Assembly (NCBI RefSeq): GCF_001440395.1
Contig: NZ_LLXZ01000003.1
Span: 51,860-115,859, forward strand
Direction: 5' to 3'
DNA: 64,000 nt
Source: Bradyrhizobium jicamae
GTDB lineage: Bacteria > Pseudomonadota > Alphaproteobacteria > Rhizobiales > Xanthobacteraceae
The stretch's first letter is position 1. Each line of letters opens with the position of its first letter. Of this stretch, positions 35,201 to 43,687 are shown in pieces. Made by a program: the position numbers and the translations under genes. The notes beneath the pieces are model-generated. The model was given only the letters and a program-made list of their open reading frames with translations. It was not told where the DNA came from and did not search any database.

Positions 35201-36343
35201 ATGGAAGATCTTCTGTCAAAATTCGAACAGATGTTTGGCTGGGTGCCGGAATGGGCGATCGGATTCGGCCTCGTCGTCGGTGCCATCGTCATTGCGCTGT
35301 TCATCTACGGTATAGCCGCGAGAATCATCAGGCGCGTGGTTTCAGCGCGCTGGCCGGCGGTGACGTTGCTTCTGCAGCGGATTGCGGGTCCAGCCCGGCT
35401 GGCGCTGTGCCTCGTGGCCGTGGCGCTGGTGCTGCCGCTGGCGCCGCTGAACGACGTGCTGCGCGAACAGCTCCGGCACTTTTTCGTCGTGGCCGTCATC
35501 GCCCTGATCGGATGGATCACGGTTCGCGCCGTCGACATGGGCGCCGCCCGTTATCTGCAGCGGTTCCGGCTCGATACCGATGAGAACTTTCTCGCCCGCA
35601 AGCACGTCACCCAGGTGCGCGTCTTCAAGCGCGTGATCGATACGCTGATCATCCTGATCGCGATCTCGACCGCCCTGATGACCTTCGAATCCGTCAAGCA
35701 ATACGGCGTCAGCCTGTTCGCGTCCGCCGGCGCCGCCGGCCTGATCGTCGGCCTTGCCGCAAGGCCGCTGCTCTCAAACCTGATCGCGGGGGTCCAGATC
35801 GCGATCACGCAGCCGATCCGGATCGAGGATGCCGTCATCATCGAGAACGAATGGGGATGGGTCGAGGACATCGCCTCGACCTATGTCGTGGTCCGTCTCT
35901 GGGACTGGCGGAGGATGGTGGTGCCGCTGTCCTACTTCATCGAGCGTCCGTTCCAGAACTGGACCCGCGACACCCAATCGCTGATCGGCGCCATCGCCTT
36001 TCATGTCGACTACTGCACCGATGTCTCGCGGATCAGGCAGCGGCTCGAGCAGGCCGTGCGTGAATCCAAATTGTGGGACGGTGCGGTGGTCAATCTCCAG
36101 GTGATCGAGGCCAGCCCGCGGGCGATCGAGCTTCGGGCGCTGGTCAGCGCGAGGTCCGCGCCGCAATCCTGGGACCTCCGCTGCGAGATCAGGGAAAAAC
36201 TGCTGGCCTTCATTCGCGAGGAGATGCCCGAAGCATTCCCGCGCGAGCGCGCCATGGTATCGCCTCCGATCGCCGATCTCGGCGGTGCGTTCGAGCATGG
36301 CGATGCGCGGTCGCGGCCGATGCCAGTGCGGGCTCACAGTTGA
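35201..36343 (+). CDS. Small-conductance mechanosensitive channel family protein (MscS)
   Basis: A 380-residue membrane protein with about five hydrophobic segments. The pore-lining helix and start of the beta domain are VSLFASAGAAGLIVGLAARPLLSNLIAGVQIAITQPIRIED (about residues 170-212). The beta-domain motif GWVEDIASTYVVVRLWDWRRMVVPLSYFIERPFQNWTR follows, and an alpha/beta C-terminal domain begins near 265. It would open on membrane tension. The ATG at 35201 is preceded by GGGGA. The neighbours are unrelated, so it stands alone. Confidence 0.92.
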   Translation: MEDLLSKFEQMFGWVPEWAIGFGLVVGAIVIALFIYGIAARIIRRVVSARWPAVTLLLQRIAGPARLALCLVAVALVLPLAPLNDVLREQLRHFFVVAVIALIGWITVRAVDMGAARYLQRFRLDTDENFLARKHVTQVRVFKRVIDTLIILIAISTALMTFESVKQYGVSLFASAGAAGLIVGLAARPLLSNLIAGVQIAITQPIRIEDAVIIENEWGWVEDIASTYVVVRLWDWRRMVVPLSYFIERPFQNWTRDTQSLIGAIAFHVDYCTDVSRIRQRLEQAVRESKLWDGAVVNLQVIEASPRAIELRALVSARSAPQSWDLRCEIREKLLAFIREEMPEAFPRERAMVSPPIADLGGAFEHGDARSRPMPVRAHS

Positions 36344-36354
36344 GCACCACGGCT

Positions 36355-36786
36355 CTAGATGATGCCGTGCTGCTTCAGAAGCGCCTGCTCATCGCCGGAC
36401 ACCCAGCCAAACACCTTTGCGTCGCCATCCAGCTTCTGGACCAGGTAGTGAACATCGAAATCGATAATTGTATCGTTTTGATCCGTGCGGGCATAAGTCG
36501 CGCTCCAGGAGACATGAGCCACGCAGTGATGCTCATCGATCGGTGAGAGACGAATATGACTGATACGCATCCCTTTGGTCCCGATCGCGCGATAGTGCGC
36601 GTACCCTTGTGCCATGACCTGCTTTAGCTGCTCGTCGTTCTTCCCGGTCATGACCCCGGCAGGCGAGGCCGCGATAAAATCCGAGGCATAGAGCGAAGCG
36701 ACCTCATCCATATCCGAGTTCCCCTCGAGGGAGTGTTTGAAGAAGCTCTCATATCGCTCGAACAGCTTCCTTACGGCGTTCTCCAT
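36355..36786 (-). CDS. SnoaL-like / NTF2-fold protein
   Basis: A 143-residue protein with the cone-shaped NTF2/SnoaL fold pattern: an N-terminal helix pair (VRKLFERYESFFKHSLEGNSDMDEVASLYASDFIAASPAG, residues about 5-44), then strands ending in HCVAHVSWSATYAR, IIDFDVHYLVQK and VFGWVSGDEQALLKQHGI. The start at 36786 is preceded by GGGAAAA; further upstream reading overlaps the divergent gene. Such proteins are enzymes or ligand-binding proteins of many kinds, and no catalytic residue can be assigned here. Confidence 0.78.
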   Translation of the reverse strand: MENAVRKLFERYESFFKHSLEGNSDMDEVASLYASDFIAASPAGVMTGKNDEQLKQVMAQGYAHYRAIGTKGMRISHIRLSPIDEHHCVAHVSWSATYARTDQNDTIIDFDVHYLVQKLDGDAKVFGWVSGDEQALLKQHGII

Positions 36787-36966
36787 AAATCGTTTTCCCG
36801 GGTTGAAATCTGGCGTCTCCAGCAACGCCGTTCTCGGGCAATTCGATCCATGCTGCTCCGGCTCAGGCCCCGACGGGGGCCGGAATTGGCCTTGCTTCCG
36901 CTGGTTCCGGCTGTAATGGATACGGCTGAACTTTCGTCCTTTACCTGTATCCAGAAGAAGAGATCG

Positions 36967-37380
36967 ATGAGCCAACTGATTGTCCGCGCCGGTGAATTCA
37001 CCTTCGAGGCCCGTTTCGAGGAGCAACTGGCGCCCAAGACGGTCGCTGCCTTCCGCAAGGCGATGCCGTTCGAGAGCCAGGCGATTCATGTCCGCTGGAG
37101 CGGCGAGGGGGTCTGGATGCCGCTCGGCGATCTCGATTTCGGCGTCTCCTACGAGAACCACACCAGCTATCCCGCGCCCGGCCAGATCATCCTCTATCCC
37201 GGCGGCATCAGCGAGACCGAAATCCTGCTGGCCTATGGCGGCGTACATTTCGCCAGCAAGATGGGCCAGCTTGCCGGCAATCACTTCATTACCCTGACCT
37301 CGGGACTGGAGAACCTGACGGCGTTCGGCAAGACCGTGCTGTGGAAGGGCGCGCAGAAAATCCGCTTCGAGGAAGTCTGA
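36967..37380 (+). CDS. DUF3830 family (cyclophilin-like fold) protein
   Basis: A 137-residue protein. Recognisable family sequence is AAFRKAMPFESQAIHVRWSG, then WMPLGDLDF, NHTSYPAPGQIILYPGG and ISETEILLAYGGVHFASKMG. The function of DUF3830 is not established; structures place it in a cyclophilin-like barrel. It is followed after two bases by a PuuE-like gene and then an allantoate-amidohydrolase-like gene, so it belongs to a three-gene amide or ureide hydrolysis operon. An AGAAGAGA stretch precedes the ATG. Confidence 0.85.
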   Translation: MSQLIVRAGEFTFEARFEEQLAPKTVAAFRKAMPFESQAIHVRWSGEGVWMPLGDLDFGVSYENHTSYPAPGQIILYPGGISETEILLAYGGVHFASKMGQLAGNHFITLTSGLENLTAFGKTVLWKGAQKIRFEEV

Positions 37381-37382
37381 TC

Positions 37383-38321
37383 ATGGCCGCGCCGGTCTAC
37401 CCGCGCGACTTCCGCGGCTACGGCCGCAACCCGCCGGATCCGAAGTGGCCCGGCAACGCGCGCGTGGCCGTCCAGTTCGTCGTGAATTTCGAGGAGGGCG
37501 GCGAGAACAATGTTCTCGACGGCGATCGCGCCTCGGAGGCCTTTTTGTCCGACGTGCTGGGTGCGCAACCCTGGCCGGGGCAGCGCCACGCCAATATCGA
37601 GTCGATGTTCGAATATGGCTCGCGCGCCGGCTTCTGGCGACTGTGGCGGATGTTCACCGAACGCAATCTGCCGGCCACCGTGTTCGGCGTCGCCAAGGCG
37701 CTGAAGCGAAATCCGGACATCGTCGCCGCCATGAAGGAGGCGGGCTGGGACATCGCCAGCCATAGCCTGCGATGGATCGAGCACAAGGACATGTCGGAGA
37801 ACGAGGAGCGGACCGAGATCGCGGCCGCAATCCGCGTTCACACCGAGGCGACCGGCGCACGCCCGCTCGGCTGGTACACCGGCCGCTCCTCGATCAACAC
37901 ATTGCGGCTTCTGATGGAGGCCGGCGGCCTGCTTTATCTCTGCGACTCCTATGCCGACGACCTGCCATACTGGATCAAGTCGCGCGGCTCGAAACCGCAC
38001 CTGGTGATCCCCTACACGCTTGATGCCAACGACATGCGGTTCATCAACGCGCAGGGCTTTGGCGGCGGCGATGAATTCTTCACCTACCTCAAGGACAGCT
38101 TTGACGTTCTTTATGCGGAAGGCGAGATCGCGCCGAAGATGATGTCGGTCGGCCTGCACTGCCGGGTCGTCGGTCGCCCCGGCCGCGCCGCGGCACTGAT
38201 GCGGTTTCTCGACTATATCGGAAAGCACGAGCGCGTCTGGGTGCCGACGCGGCTGCAGATCGCCGAGCACTGGCGCGCCAATCTGGCTCATCTCGCCGAC
38301 GACGCTTTCGATATTGGATGA
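37383..38321 (+). CDS. Polysaccharide-deacetylase-fold allantoinase-like protein (PuuE family)
   Basis: A 312-residue NodB-fold hydrolase closely resembling the metal-independent allantoinase PuuE: QFVVNFEEGGENNVLDGD (residues about 29-46), ESMFEYGSRAGFWRL, TVFGVAKALKRNPDIVAAM, PLGWYTGRSSINTLRL, DSYADDLPYW, HLVIPYTLDANDMRF and a C-terminal GLHCRVVGRPGRAAAL. The central segment reads SHSLRWIEHKD where PuuE proteins usually have HGWRW, so the substrate may be a different cyclic ureide. It is two bases after DUF3830 and five bases before the amidohydrolase gene. Confidence 0.82.
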   Translation: MAAPVYPRDFRGYGRNPPDPKWPGNARVAVQFVVNFEEGGENNVLDGDRASEAFLSDVLGAQPWPGQRHANIESMFEYGSRAGFWRLWRMFTERNLPATVFGVAKALKRNPDIVAAMKEAGWDIASHSLRWIEHKDMSENEERTEIAAAIRVHTEATGARPLGWYTGRSSINTLRLLMEAGGLLYLCDSYADDLPYWIKSRGSKPHLVIPYTLDANDMRFINAQGFGGGDEFFTYLKDSFDVLYAEGEIAPKMMSVGLHCRVVGRPGRAAALMRFLDYIGKHERVWVPTRLQIAEHWRANLAHLADDAFDIG

Positions 38322-38325
38322 AGCC

Positions 38326-39552
38326 ATGCTCGGCGATGAAATCGTAAGCCGCATCAACCAGCTCGGGGCGATTTCGGAGACCGGCGATAATCTGACGCGG
38401 ATCTTCCTGTCGCCCGAGCATCGTACCGCGGCCGATCTCATCCTGTCGTGGATGAAGGATGCGGGCATGGCCGCCCGTCTCGACGCCATAAGCAATGTCT
38501 GCGGCCGCTACGAAGGTGACCGCCCCGGGCTGCCGTGCCTGATGCTGGGCTCGCATTACGACACCGTGCGCGACGCCGGCAAATGGGACGGTCCGCTCGG
38601 GGTCATCACGGCGATTGCCTGCGTCGCCGACCTGAACCGGCGCGGCGTGCGGCTGCCGTTCGCGGTCGAGATCGTCGGTTTTGCCGACGAGGAGGGCGTG
38701 CGGTTTGCCTCCACGCTGCTCGGCAGCCGGGCTATCGCCGGAACGTTTGAGGCGAGCGTTCTCGACGCGCGCGATGCAACCGGCCTCACCATGCGCGAGG
38801 CGATGGTGCAATTCGGCCTTGACCCCGGCCGCATCGGCGACGCGGCACGGAAGCGGGGCGAACTGCATGCCTATGTCGAGCTGCACATCGAGCAGGGACC
38901 GGTGCTCGAGCAACAGAACCTTCCGGTAGGCGTGGTGACGGCGATCTCCGGCGCCACCCGGCTGGCGGCGCACCTCACCGGCATGGCCGGTCATGCCGGC
39001 ACCGTGCCGATGGCGCTGCGGCGCGACGCGCTGGCCGGCGCGGCCGAATGCATCGTCTCGGTCGAGCAGTTCTGCAAGGCGGATAGCGCAGGTCTCGTCG
39101 GTACCGTCGGCGTCATCAACGCGATGCCGGGCGCCACCAACGTGATCCCCGGTCGCGTCTCCTTCGCCCTCGACATCCGCGCTCCGGCGGATCAACACCG
39201 CAAGCAGGCCGTCGCCGAGATCGTGCGGCAGATCGAGGCGATCGCAAAGCGCCGTGAACTGTCGCTCCAGATCGACGTCACCCACGAAAACCGCACGGCG
39301 CCCTGCGCGCCCTGGCTGAAAGCGCAAATGGCGGAAGCCGTTGCGACCGAAGGCCTCAGTGCGTTCGAACTGCCGAGCGGCGCCGGGCATGACGGCATGG
39401 CGATGATCGATATATCAGATGTCGCCATGCTCTTCGTGCGCTGCCGCGGCGGCATCAGCCATAACCCGGCCGAGCATGTTGAACCCGCCGACGCCGATGC
39501 CGGTGCACGCGTGCTGCTGCGGTTCGTCGAGAACTTTAGGCCAAAGGCATGA
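38326..39552 (+). CDS. M20-family amidohydrolase: allantoate amidohydrolase / N-carbamoyl-amino-acid hydrolase
   Basis: A 408-residue dinuclear metallohydrolase of the hydantoinase/carbamoylase subfamily. Metal ligands are seen as His in MLGSHYDTVRDAGKWDGPLG (then the bridging Asp), Glu-Glu in GFADEEGVRF, His in ELHIEQGPVLE (about residue 188) and His in CRGGISHNPAEHV (about 382). The dimerisation lid begins at GMAGHAGTVPM. It would open the linear ureide made by the PuuE-like enzyme, releasing ammonia and carbon dioxide. The start is the ATG at 38326. Confidence 0.88.
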   Translation: MLGDEIVSRINQLGAISETGDNLTRIFLSPEHRTAADLILSWMKDAGMAARLDAISNVCGRYEGDRPGLPCLMLGSHYDTVRDAGKWDGPLGVITAIACVADLNRRGVRLPFAVEIVGFADEEGVRFASTLLGSRAIAGTFEASVLDARDATGLTMREAMVQFGLDPGRIGDAARKRGELHAYVELHIEQGPVLEQQNLPVGVVTAISGATRLAAHLTGMAGHAGTVPMALRRDALAGAAECIVSVEQFCKADSAGLVGTVGVINAMPGATNVIPGRVSFALDIRAPADQHRKQAVAEIVRQIEAIAKRRELSLQIDVTHENRTAPCAPWLKAQMAEAVATEGLSAFELPSGAGHDGMAMIDISDVAMLFVRCRGGISHNPAEHVEPADADAGARVLLRFVENFRPKA

Positions 39553-39567
39553 CGGCGGGGCCTGATC

Positions 39568-39660
39568 GTAGGATGGGTAGAGCGCAGCGAAACCCATCAC
39601 CTTGCTGACGGGATACATTTGACGAGCATGATGGGTTTCGCTTCGCTCTACCCATCCGAC
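39568..39660. repeat. Palindromic intergenic repeat (GTAGGATGGGTAGAGC type)
   Basis: Two 28-base arms, 39571-39598 and 39630-39657, are inverted copies with one mismatch, separated by 31 bases. Their outer ends read GGATGGGTAGAGC and GCTCTACCCATCC. The same design appears at 45404-45490 (perfect arms) and 61193-61309. It lies in the 236-base gap after the amidohydrolase gene; the remainder of that gap holds no gene I can support. Confidence 0.8.
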
Positions 39661-39788
39661 AGGCCGCCGCGTCCGCTTTATGACAATGTGATGACATCAT
39701 GAGTCATCTGGCAGAAATACGAATCGACGATGTCTGGGGCACCAATGCGTGGTAGTCGAAACCACGGAAACCTCGTTCGTTCAGGCAG

Positions 39789-41156
39789 ATGCACCGTCAC
39801 ATTTCAATTTCATCCCATCGCGAATACCGATTTTATCAGGGTCCGTTTTCCTCCTGTGTCGCCAACGGTATTCAGGCCGTCAATTTTCTCGGTGATCGAT
39901 TCCTGAGAAAGTATCGCCCATCGGCTGGCATCGAGGATCTGTACACGCACTCGGTCAACAGTGCCTTTTCTCCGCAGGAAGCCTTTCTGGTCACGGGCGC
40001 CCCGCACGCTTCCGCCTATTATCCGCGGGACTTTGCCTGGTTTTATCCCGATGTTCTCGATCCCGAGACCATTATGGATTCCGAGGACGCCGTCCGCAGG
40101 GTTCGCCTGCTCGAAAAGAGCGTCCGGCTGATGCTGGAGGCCGTCCGCGCCGATGTCGTTACCACGACCATCGTTCCCGCAGGCGGCGATCGATACATCG
40201 GCGTCAATTACTTCTCGCTGCCGTCGGATACGCTGCTGGGCATCCTCGCCGGTCTGGAACAGATCATGCGGGCGGACCAGAGGGCGTCTTCATTCTTGGC
40301 GATGGCGCAAGGCGCGCATGCCGGCCGCCTGTTGCTTGCCGAATATCGCGAGGACCTGAAGAAGGCGATACTTCAATTAGCCGGCGCGCTGCAGCCGTTC
40401 GACGACAACGGCCTCACCGCTTTGTTGTGCGACGTAAACGCACCTCGTTCCGCGGCGACGGATACCCGCGCCGAGCGAAGGCGTTTCGTCACCAACGCAT
40501 GCGTCTACGCGACTTTTGTGCACGGCATCCGGATGGGCGTGATCGACCGGATCGAGCTGGAAGGGGTGCTCGGACGCGCGCTCCCACAGTATAAAACGGA
40601 GCTGCTCGGGCTGTTTGGCAAGCACGGCTATATCAGGCATTCCCTGGATTCCGGGAGCGAGCCGGGGGCGTCTTCCGTTGCGCTCGATTTCGTCAATGTG
40701 CAGGAAGGATTTTGGGATCTCGGTAACGAGAGCGAGCGCGCGCTGTTCGCGGCCACAACCGATTTGATACTTGGCGAGCCGCGATTTCGAATCCGCGATA
40801 TGTCTCTCTTCCTGGTATCCGCCGATAATCCGCAGACCAAGATGATCCACAAGATTGCGGCTCCGGCATACCAGGGGCGTTCCTGCTGGCCGACGTTCAA
40901 CGTCGAATTCGCCGACCGCATGCTGGAGTACGATGAGTTTTCCGGCACCGACACGTATAGGTCCTGCGCCCGCGATATTTTGAGGGACATCCGCACCGCG
41001 ACCGAAACGCACGGCGGATATCAGGAGCTGCTGTCGGAGCGGGGCCTCAAGTATCGCACGTGGGCCTATCAGAGCGCGGTTGCGCACTCCTGGTTTCCAC
41101 GTTTCCTATCGGTCTGGCGGCGGGCATTCGGGACGCCGCTGCTCAACAGGAACTAG
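39789..41156 (+). CDS. Hypothetical protein, possible (alpha/alpha)6-barrel glycosidase-like
   Basis: A 455-residue soluble protein that I do not recognise. It has no signal peptide or membrane segment. Aromatic-rich blocks stand out: SAYYPRDFAWFYPDVLDP (about 76-93), a central helical region, APAYQGRSCWPTFNVEFADR (about 360-379), ETHGGYQELLSERGLKYRTW and YQSAVAHSWFPRFLSVW near the C-terminus. Paired Trp/Tyr with acidic residues and alternating helices recall six-hairpin glycosidases of the glycogen-debranching or invertase type, but that is only resemblance. It lies alone between a repeat and a convergent gene, and its base composition is slightly less GC-rich than its neighbours. The ATG at 39789 has a weak GGCAG ribosome site. 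Confidence 0.75.
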   Translation: MHRHISISSHREYRFYQGPFSSCVANGIQAVNFLGDRFLRKYRPSAGIEDLYTHSVNSAFSPQEAFLVTGAPHASAYYPRDFAWFYPDVLDPETIMDSEDAVRRVRLLEKSVRLMLEAVRADVVTTTIVPAGGDRYIGVNYFSLPSDTLLGILAGLEQIMRADQRASSFLAMAQGAHAGRLLLAEYREDLKKAILQLAGALQPFDDNGLTALLCDVNAPRSAATDTRAERRRFVTNACVYATFVHGIRMGVIDRIELEGVLGRALPQYKTELLGLFGKHGYIRHSLDSGSEPGASSVALDFVNVQEGFWDLGNESERALFAATTDLILGEPRFRIRDMSLFLVSADNPQTKMIHKIAAPAYQGRSCWPTFNVEFADRMLEYDEFSGTDTYRSCARDILRDIRTATETHGGYQELLSERGLKYRTWAYQSAVAHSWFPRFLSVWRRAFGTPLLNRN

Positions 41157-41705
41157 TCAGCGACCTTCGAGCTTTGCGCCGCGGGCCAGTGCGGCTGCGG
41201 TCTCAAGTCCGACGTTTCGGACCAGCGGGTCGGCATGGCGGTGAACCAGCCACCACTCTGCGCCTTGCCTGCGATAGACCAGCGTAACCCGCAGCGACCA
41301 GTCCTGATCCGGCAAGCCGCCGACCTCGCCGTGCTCACGCTCGATCACGGCAAGGACGGCCAGATCGCCCGATGCGTAGGATTGGACCAATTCGATTTTG
41401 GCATCGCCGTTTCTGAAATAGCTGGCAAGCCGCGCCAGCCGCTCGGGACTCATGTCAAAACCCCGGCTGGCTTCACCGCCAAACGGCTGCATCAGGGTAA
41501 AGTCATCGGCGATGCGCGTCAGGCCAGCCCATTTGTCCATGTCGCCGCGCATGAAAGCCGAAGCCCGCGCTTCGGTCGTTCTGACCAGGTCGACAAGTTC
41601 CTGCTCTGAAACTGTCGAGGTCGGCTCCTGCGCGGCGCTGGCCGACAGTGGCATGGCGAGTGCGGCCTTCAGAGCCAGGCGGCTCCAGCGGTTCGATTTG
41701 AACAT
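41157..41705 (-). CDS. Exported NTF2-like (DUF4440/SnoaL type) protein
   Basis: A 182-residue protein with a signal-like N-terminus (MFKSNRWSRLALKAALAMPL, cleavage near ASAAQ). The mature part fits the NTF2/DUF4440 pattern: ARASAFMRGDMDKWAGLTRIADDFTLMQPFGG, then SYASGDLAVLAVIEREHGEVGG and VTLVYRRQGAEWWLVHRHAD. The start at 41705 is preceded by a GGAAGG ribosome site. It is divergent from a LysR regulator with 98 bases between them, a classic target-regulator pair. Confidence 0.82.
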   Translation of the reverse strand: MFKSNRWSRLALKAALAMPLSASAAQEPTSTVSEQELVDLVRTTEARASAFMRGDMDKWAGLTRIADDFTLMQPFGGEASRGFDMSPERLARLASYFRNGDAKIELVQSYASGDLAVLAVIEREHGEVGGLPDQDWSLRVTLVYRRQGAEWWLVHRHADPLVRNVGLETAAALARGAKLEGR

Positions 41706-41803
41706 CTCGGTGTCCTTCCATTCAGGTTGAGCCGGCGACTTCCGGCGGTGATGCCCAGATCGCACTTCAATCATGCTGAATCCAGTGATATGATTTCAGC
41801 ACT

Positions 41804-42799
41804 ATGCTGAAGCAAATTGATCTATCCCGGACCGATCTCAACCTGCTCGCGTTGTTCGAGATCGTCTTTCAGGAGCGGCACGTCGGCCGGTCGGCGGAGC
41901 GGCTGCATCTTTCGCCGTCCGCCATCAGCCATGGACTTGGCCGCTTGCGCACGCTGCTTGGCGACCCCTTGTTTCTCAAGACCCCGAAAGGCGTCGTTCC
42001 GACGGAGCGCGCCCTTCAGCTCGCGCCGTCAGTGGCTGAAATTCTCACGCGTGTCCGCGGAGTCGTTTCGTCGGCTGCGCCGTTTGATCCACGACACTCG
42101 ACGCGCCGCTTCGTCATTGGCGCGCCCGATGGCGCGTCGTCGGTCATCATGCCTTCGCTGCTGGAGAGGTTGCATCAGGCGGCGCCAGGCATCGATCTGG
42201 GCATTCGGCAGCTCCTACCGGTGCAAGGCTTCACTGCGCCTCATCTTGCATGGAAGGATGCGTTGAAGGAGCTCGAAGACCGAACGATGGATATCGCGAT
42301 CATTCCCTTTGACGATATTCCGGTCCGTTTCCATAAGCAGGCGCTCTACGAGGAAGAGTTCGTCATTGCTGCGCGCAAGGGGCAATCCTTTGTGCGCAAC
42401 CCGACCCTTCAACGCTACTGCGAGGCGGAACATCTCGTCGTTTCGCATACTGGCGATGTTTCCGGATTTGTGGATGTTGAACTTGCCAAGAAAGGCTTGA
42501 CGCGGCGCGTTGCCCTGACCGTGCCGAATTTCAATTTCGCAATTTCGGTGCTGACCGAAACCGAGATGGTTTCTGCGCTGCCGAGGCGGTTCGTGGAGAT
42601 CCATGGCGCTCGCTTCAATGTCATCGCCGTCAAGGCGCCGCTGCCGCTGCCACGCTTCTCGATCAATATGGTCCTGCCGAAAGTGGCGATGATGGATACC
42701 GGGCTTGCCTGGCTGGTCGAGTTACTGGGACAGGTTTGCACAACAAACGGTTGGTCATCAGCTCGATCGGGCAAACGCAGTCGCAGCATGCACAGCTAA
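41804..42799 (+). CDS. LysR-family transcriptional regulator
   Basis: A 331-residue LTTR. The N-terminal winged helix is NLLALFEIVFQERHVGRSAERLHLSPSAISHGLGRLRTLLGD (residues about 13-54), followed by the linker helix and an inducer-binding domain from about residue 95 (RRFVIGAPDGASSVIMPSLL). This NodD/NahR-like subgroup often responds to aromatic compounds. The last 20 residues are basic and look like read-through past a family-typical end. It probably controls the divergent exported NTF2-like gene and itself. Confidence 0.9.
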   Translation: MLKQIDLSRTDLNLLALFEIVFQERHVGRSAERLHLSPSAISHGLGRLRTLLGDPLFLKTPKGVVPTERALQLAPSVAEILTRVRGVVSSAAPFDPRHSTRRFVIGAPDGASSVIMPSLLERLHQAAPGIDLGIRQLLPVQGFTAPHLAWKDALKELEDRTMDIAIIPFDDIPVRFHKQALYEEEFVIAARKGQSFVRNPTLQRYCEAEHLVVSHTGDVSGFVDVELAKKGLTRRVALTVPNFNFAISVLTETEMVSALPRRFVEIHGARFNVIAVKAPLPLPRFSINMVLPKVAMMDTGLAWLVELLGQVCTTNGWSSARSGKRSRSMHS

Positions 42800-42906
42800 T
42801 AAGCAATTGCTCGCTTGTGGTGCTTTCGATGAGGGCGAGCCACGATCGGTATCGACGAGTAACGGACTGACAATACGACCGATTTTCTTCAGACCCGCCG
42901 CCTGAC

Positions 42907-42924
42907 GCCATTGTACACAATGGC
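42907..42924. promoter_or_regulatory. Perfect 18-bp palindrome upstream of the hydrolase/permease operon
   Basis: GCCATTGT-AC-ACAATGGC has eight-base arms and a two-base centre. It lies 52 bases before the hydrolase ATG. The ATTGTNNACAAT core is the kind of site bound by GntR/FCD regulators, but no such gene is adjacent; the nearest regulator is the LysR gene upstream. Likely an operator for a regulator encoded elsewhere. Confidence 0.6.
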
Positions 42925-42976
42925 ATGCGCCTTGCTTGCCTTACCCGGGAGTTGTCTCGTTCGGGGCGCGTACGTC

Positions 42977-43687
42977 ATGGCGAACTCAGCAAAGCTCGTA
43001 GCCGAGCCGGAGCCGATCGAGATCGACTGGTCGGTCACCGCGCTTCTCATCATCGACATGCAGCGCGATTTCATGGAGCCCGGCGGCTTCGGCGAGACGC
43101 TCGGCAATGACGTCAGCCAGCTTGCGCGGGCGGTGAAGCCGATCGCAGCCGTGCTGGATGCGGCGCGCGGGGCCGGCATGCTGGTCATCCATACCCGCGA
43201 AGGTCATCTGCCCGATCTTTCCGATGCGCCGTCGGCCAAGGTCGAGCGCGGCGCGCCGTCCTTGCGCATTGGCGATCCCGGCCCGATGGGTCGCATTCTC
43301 ATTCGCGGCGAGCCCGGCCATGACATCATTCCCGAATTGTATCCGCTCGACACCGAGATCGTGATCGACAAGCCGGGCAAGGGTGCGTTCTACGCCACGG
43401 AGCTTGGTGAGGTGCTGCAGCGTTACGGCATCGAGAACATTCTGGTGTGTGGTGTCACCACTGAGGTCTGCGTCAACACCACCGTGCGTGAGGCCAACGA
43501 CCGCGGCTATCGCTGCGTGGTGCTCGCGGATGGCTGCGCATCCTATTTTCCAGAGTTTCACGAGATGGGCCTGAAGATGATCAAGGCCCAGGGCGGCATC
43601 TTCGGCTGGGTCTCGGACTCGGCCGCGGTGCTGGAAGCACTTTCACCGGAGATTCCAACAACGGCAGTAGCGGGGGCATCACGATGA
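42977..43687 (+). CDS. Isochorismatase-fold cysteine amidohydrolase
   Basis: A 236-residue hydrolase with the complete catalytic triad: Asp in [17 protein letters not shown] (about residue 28), Lys in [14 protein letters not shown] (about 135) and Cys in [18 protein letters not shown] (about 167). Relatives include N-carbamoylsarcosine amidase, biuret amidohydrolase and ureidoacrylate hydrolase, all acting on carbamoyl groups. Its stop overlaps the start of an NCS2-type permease gene (ATGA), so substrate import and hydrolysis are coupled. A nitrogen-rich purine, pyrimidine or ureide compound is the likely substrate (inference). The ATG at 42977 is preferred over longer readings that run through the palindrome. 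Confidence 0.88.
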   Translation: MANSAKLVAEPEPIEIDWSVTALLIIDMQRDFMEPGGFGETLGNDVSQLARAVKPIAAVLDAARGAGMLVIHTREGHLPDLSDAPSAKVERGAPSLRIGDPGPMGRILIRGEPGHDIIPELYPLDTEIVIDKPGKGAFYATELGEVLQRYGIENILVCGVTTEVCVNTTVREANDRGYRCVVLADGCASYFPEFHEMGLKMIKAQGGIFGWVSDSAAVLEALSPEIPTTAVAGASR

